From NCBI GenBank assembly GCA_913045225.1, contig CAJWPC010000002.1:62001-126000 (forward strand): a stretch of DNA of 64,000 bases, in the 5' to 3' direction. A model generated the notes under the pieces. The model ran no database searches. It had not been told where the DNA came from and worked only from the letters and a program-made list of their open reading frames with translations. The stretch comes from an uncultured Rhodobiaceae bacterium (GTDB lineage: Bacteria; Pseudomonadota; Alphaproteobacteria; Rhizobiales; TMED25). The translations under genes and the position numbers were made by a program. Numbering within the stretch: the first letter of the stretch is position 1; every line of letters begins with the position of its first letter. This document shows, one piece after another, positions 60,530 to 64,000 of this stretch.

Positions 60530-62203
60530 ATGGTAGATGAAATAAAAAATAAAGTTAATATAGCTTTAGCTCAGTGTAATCCAACTGTTGGAAATGTATC
60601 CGGAAACTTTGACCTCGTGCTGAAGGCAAGAGATTGTGCAGTAAATGAAAAAGCCGATCTAGTCGTTTTCTCAGAACTTTTCTTATCTGGTTATCCACCT
60701 GAGGATTTGGTCCTGAGGAATTCATTTCTTGAGGAAATTACATACTATTTTGAGAAATTGGTAAAAAAAACAGAGGATGGTGGACCAGCAATCCTTATTG
60801 GCTTACCAACAATTCAAAAGGACAAGATTTTTAATTCTGCTGCTTTAATTGATAACGGTGAAATAATTGCCATGCAAAATAAAGTTCATTTACCCAATTA
60901 CGATGTATTTGATGAAGAGAGAATTTTTAGTCAAGGAGAAATGCCCGGTCCTATGAATTTTCGTGGGTTAAAGATTGGTGTCGCGATATGTGAGGATATT
61001 TGGTTTGATGATGTTACCGAATGTCTCATGGAGACTGGCTCAGAGTTGCTGGTGATACTAAACGGTTCCCCATATAATCGAAATAAAGAAGAAAAGAGGA
61101 TGAATGTTGTACTAGAAAGAGTAGTGGAAACCAAACTACCTCTAATTTATGTAAATCAAGTGGGGGGTCAAGACGAACTTGTCTTTGATGGAGGATCTTT
61201 TGTAGTAAATCCAGATTATAGCATTGTCACAAAATTATCAAATTTTGTTTCTGAAATTAAGACTACTGAATGGAGAAAAGAAGACGAAAAATGGTTTTGT
61301 AGCAGTAATATCCAAGGTCCGAAAACCAATGAATTGATAGATAATTATTCTGCCTGTGTTGTTGGCTTAAGAGATTATATAAAGAAAAATAAATTCTCAG
61401 AAGTAATTATTGGATTATCAGGCGGTATTGACTCTGCATTGGTTTCCTGTATTGCCGTTGATGCGCTTGGCCATCAAAATGTTCAATGCGTAATGCTACC
61501 ATCTAAATATACTAGCGATGAAAGTTTAGACGATGCTATTCAATGTGCAAAAAATCTTAAAATAAGCCCAGATGAGATTGCAATAAATAAAATTGTCGAG
61601 ACAGCTGAAATGCAGCTTAACCCATTTTTTAAAGATACAGAAAAAGACATAACAGAAGAAAATATACAATCAAGAATAAGGGCTGTATTATTGATGGCAT
61701 TATCTAATAAGTTCAATCGATTATTGCTGACAACCGGAAATAAATCTGAAATGGCTGTTGGTTACGCCACATTATATGGTGATATGTCAGGTGCTTTTAA
61801 TCCTATAAAAGATCTCTATAAAACAGAAGTTTATAAGATAGCCGAAATGAGAAATAAAATAAGACCATCAGGATGCCTTGGTCCAGAGGGAGAAGTCATA
61901 CCGAAAAATATCATTACCAAAGCGCCAACAGCGGAGCTAAGGGAAAATCAGACGGACCAAGACTCATTGCCCGACTACGATATTCTTGATGATATTTTAT
62001 TTAAATTAATTGAAGAAGAAATGTCTGTTGAAGATATAATTGACTCTGGGCATGATAGTAATTGGGTATCTAAAATACAAAATCTACTTTACATATCTGA
62101 GTACAAAAGAAGACAAGCTCCACCAGGTGTAAAAATATCTAACAAAAATTTTGGTAAAGATAGACGTTATCCAATAACTAATAACTTTAGAGATAAAAGT
62201 TAG
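60530..62203 (+). CDS. nadE: NAD+ synthase, glutamine-hydrolysing
   Basis: Nitrilase domain LVVFSELFLSGYPPEDLVLR plus IIGLSGGIDSALVSCIAVDALG synthetase domain; ATG 60530. Confidence 0.96.
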   Translation: MVDEIKNKVNIALAQCNPTVGNVSGNFDLVLKARDCAVNEKADLVVFSELFLSGYPPEDLVLRNSFLEEITYYFEKLVKKTEDGGPAILIGLPTIQKDKIFNSAALIDNGEIIAMQNKVHLPNYDVFDEERIFSQGEMPGPMNFRGLKIGVAICEDIWFDDVTECLMETGSELLVILNGSPYNRNKEEKRMNVVLERVVETKLPLIYVNQVGGQDELVFDGGSFVVNPDYSIVTKLSNFVSEIKTTEWRKEDEKWFCSSNIQGPKTNELIDNYSACVVGLRDYIKKNKFSEVIIGLSGGIDSALVSCIAVDALGHQNVQCVMLPSKYTSDESLDDAIQCAKNLKISPDEIAINKIVETAEMQLNPFFKDTEKDITEENIQSRIRAVLLMALSNKFNRLLLTTGNKSEMAVGYATLYGDMSGAFNPIKDLYKTEVYKIAEMRNKIRPSGCLGPEGEVIPKNIITKAPTAELRENQTDQDSLPDYDILDDILFKLIEEEMSVEDIIDSGHDSNWVSKIQNLLYISEYKRRQAPPGVKISNKNFGKDRRYPITNNFRDKS

Positions 62204-62208
62204 AATTT

Positions 62209-63561
62209 ATGGCAGATAATAAGCTCAGATTTGCTCCAAGCCCTACTGGTGACCTCCACATCGGTAACGCCAGAACATTGATTCTCAACTATGTTTATTC
62301 TAAATCAATCTTAGGAGATTTAATCCTGAGAATTGATGATACGGATCAAGAAAGATCTGAGGAAAAATACTACCGCTCCATAATTAAAGATATTGAATGG
62401 TTAAAAATTTCACCCTCTGCAATTGAGAGACAATCATCAAAAACTGAAAAATATACAGAAATCAGAGATTACCTAATCAAAGAGGGCCATTTATATCCTT
62501 GTTATGAGACAGATGAAGAGTTGAATAGATTAAGAAAAGTCAGCTTATCCAGTGGTCTGCCTCCGATCTATGATAGAGCTTCATTAAAATTAACAAAGGA
62601 CGAAATAAAAGACTATGAAGCAAATGGTATAAAGCCGTATTGGAGGTTTAAATTAGACAGAAAAAATATAACTTGGAATGACCTTATAAGAGGAGAGCAG
62701 AGCATTGCATGCGACTCATTTTCAGATCCTGTCCTGATAAGGGCCGATGGGACATTTTTATACACATTGCCAAGTGTAGTTGATGATATTGATATGGGCA
62801 TCACACATGTATTAAGAGGTGAAGATCATGTGTCAAACACTGCTACCCAAATTCAATTATTTAAAATTTTGGGTTCAAATATACCAAATTTTGGTCACCA
62901 TAGCTTGATGGTTCAAAAGGATGGGTCACGCATGTCTAAAAGGATTGGTTCAATGTCATTAAAAGATATTAGAGATCGTGGAATTGAGCCAATGACACTA
63001 ATTAATTATTGCGCTCGAATTGGCACCTCAGATGCGATAGAAGCGTTTCAATCGATCGGTGAATTAGTTGATGATTACAGCCTAACAAAAATATCGCGTT
63101 CACCAGCAAGATTTAGCTTTGATGAACTCATGGGATTAAATAAGAAAATTATACAGAATATTTCATTCCAAGCACAAGAGTCACGGCTCGCTGATTTGGG
63201 CATAGATGGAAATGATGCAGAGATGTTCTGGGATACAGTTAAGACAAATATAAATACCGTAAATGAAGCACAAAAATGGTGGAATTTAATAAGTAATGAT
63301 AAAATAAATATAAACGTCGGAGAAATTAATCGTGATTTTTTAAAAATTGCTCAAGAATCTCTTCCAAATATACCATGGGACAACAAAACATGGTCGATTT
63401 GGACAGAGGAAATATCACAAAAAACGGGGCTTAAAGGAAGGGAATTATTTCTACCATTGAGGATTGCGCTAACTGGTGAAAATTCAGGCCCTGAACTTGC
63501 AACATTTATATTACTCCTTGGAAGAGAATTAGTCTTAAAGAGGTTAAGTATTTTAGAGTAA
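62209..63561 (+). CDS. gltX: Glutamyl-tRNA synthetase family protein
   Basis: LRFAPSPTGDLHIGNARTLILNYV, LRIDDTDQERSE, HHSLMVQKDGSRMSKRIGS. Confidence 0.93.
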   Translation: MADNKLRFAPSPTGDLHIGNARTLILNYVYSKSILGDLILRIDDTDQERSEEKYYRSIIKDIEWLKISPSAIERQSSKTEKYTEIRDYLIKEGHLYPCYETDEELNRLRKVSLSSGLPPIYDRASLKLTKDEIKDYEANGIKPYWRFKLDRKNITWNDLIRGEQSIACDSFSDPVLIRADGTFLYTLPSVVDDIDMGITHVLRGEDHVSNTATQIQLFKILGSNIPNFGHHSLMVQKDGSRMSKRIGSMSLKDIRDRGIEPMTLINYCARIGTSDAIEAFQSIGELVDDYSLTKISRSPARFSFDELMGLNKKIIQNISFQAQESRLADLGIDGNDAEMFWDTVKTNINTVNEAQKWWNLISNDKININVGEINRDFLKIAQESLPNIPWDNKTWSIWTEEISQKTGLKGRELFLPLRIALTGENSGPELATFILLLGRELVLKRLSILE

Positions 63562-63568
63562 AAAAAAA

Positions 63569-63609
63569 TTGATTTTTATTTACAGTGGTGTATAATCGAA
63601 CGATCGTTC
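63569..63609 (+). promoter_or_regulatory. Sigma70-like promoter with overlapping palindromic operator
   Basis: TTGATT (63569-63574), 16-nt spacer, TATAAT (63591-63596), perfect 12-bp palindrome GAACGATCGTTC (63598-63609) just before a TetR gene. Confidence 0.72.
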
Positions 63610-63622
63610 TATTGGTGGCACC

Positions 63623-64000
63623 ATGGTTAAAATCGTATCATATAAAGATTTAGTTGATAAGCTTACAGATATATTCTGTGAATATGGCTATGACGGCACA
63701 AGTTTGACAATTTTATCCCAAAATACAGGGTTAGGGCGTGCAAGTTTGTATTATCACTTTCCCGGGGGAAAAGAAGAGATGGCCAACGCGGTATACGAGA
63801 AAATATCTCGCGATTTTACAAAATTAGTTTTATCACCTCTCGCGAGCGATCACAATTTTCCAACAAAGATTAAAAATATGTTAGAGGGTATTAATTTATT
63901 TTACAATAATGGTCAAAGATCATGCCTTTTGGACGTATTTGCTATTGGTTCAACTAAGGATATTTTCAATTCACAAATAAAGAATGCGGCGCTCTATTGG
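63623..64000 (+). CDS. TetR/AcrR family transcriptional regulator, 3' end outside window
   Basis: Manual translation MVKIVSYKDLVDKLTDIFCEYGYDGTSLTILSQNTGLGRASLYYHFPGGKEEMANAVYE; HTH and SLYYHF motif. Confidence 0.88.
   Translation, partial: MVKIVSYKDLVDKLTDIFCEYGYDGTSLTILSQNTGLGRASLYYHFPGGKEEMANAVYEKISRDFTKLVLSPLASDHNFPTKIKNMLEGINLFYNNGQRSCLLDVFAIGSTKDIFNSQIKNAALYW

Overview
The window is a densely packed, AT-rich bacterial chromosome segment, most likely alphaproteobacterial (an inference from gene content and protein style). About 55 genes have recognisable products. I found no phage, IS, CRISPR or rRNA; one tRNA-Gln is present. Left to right: Sua5/YrdC (partial), xseB-dxs-tlyA, aroC, fabI, pdxH, an MBL hydrolase, tRNA-Gln, a photolyase-family gene, then a C1/oxalate-type accessory block (9.4-21.3 kb). 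That block holds an amidase, a Baeyer-Villiger-type monooxygenase, NAD-formate dehydrogenase, an HPP protein, a NIPSNAP protein, a TPP lyase/decarboxylase, a formyl-CoA:oxalate CoA-transferase (Frc), a stand-alone 10-formyl-THF-hydrolase-like domain, formate-THF ligase and a PanE-like reductase. Next come cinA, an MFS transporter, a glycine-betaine ABC transporter, sodB, gcdH, msrB, an Mrp-type antiporter operon, sufE, ccmEFH, a histidine kinase, hemerythrin, dusA and a late-cobalamin cluster (cobS, T, C, D, Q, O, N, U). The window ends with an M20 peptidase, gph, rpiA, gor, class II DAHP synthase, nadE, gltX and a partial TetR gene. The most interesting signal is the oxalate/formyl-CoA block. 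Its TPP enzyme does not look like classical oxalyl-CoA decarboxylase. It also carries a free-standing ALDH1L-type formyl-THF hydrolase domain and a PanE-like candidate oxalyl-CoA reductase. DNA-level signals include a 13-bp perfect hairpin between proX and proW, a 12-bp perfect terminator stem after sodB, and a palindromic operator overlapping a strong promoter before the terminal TetR gene.
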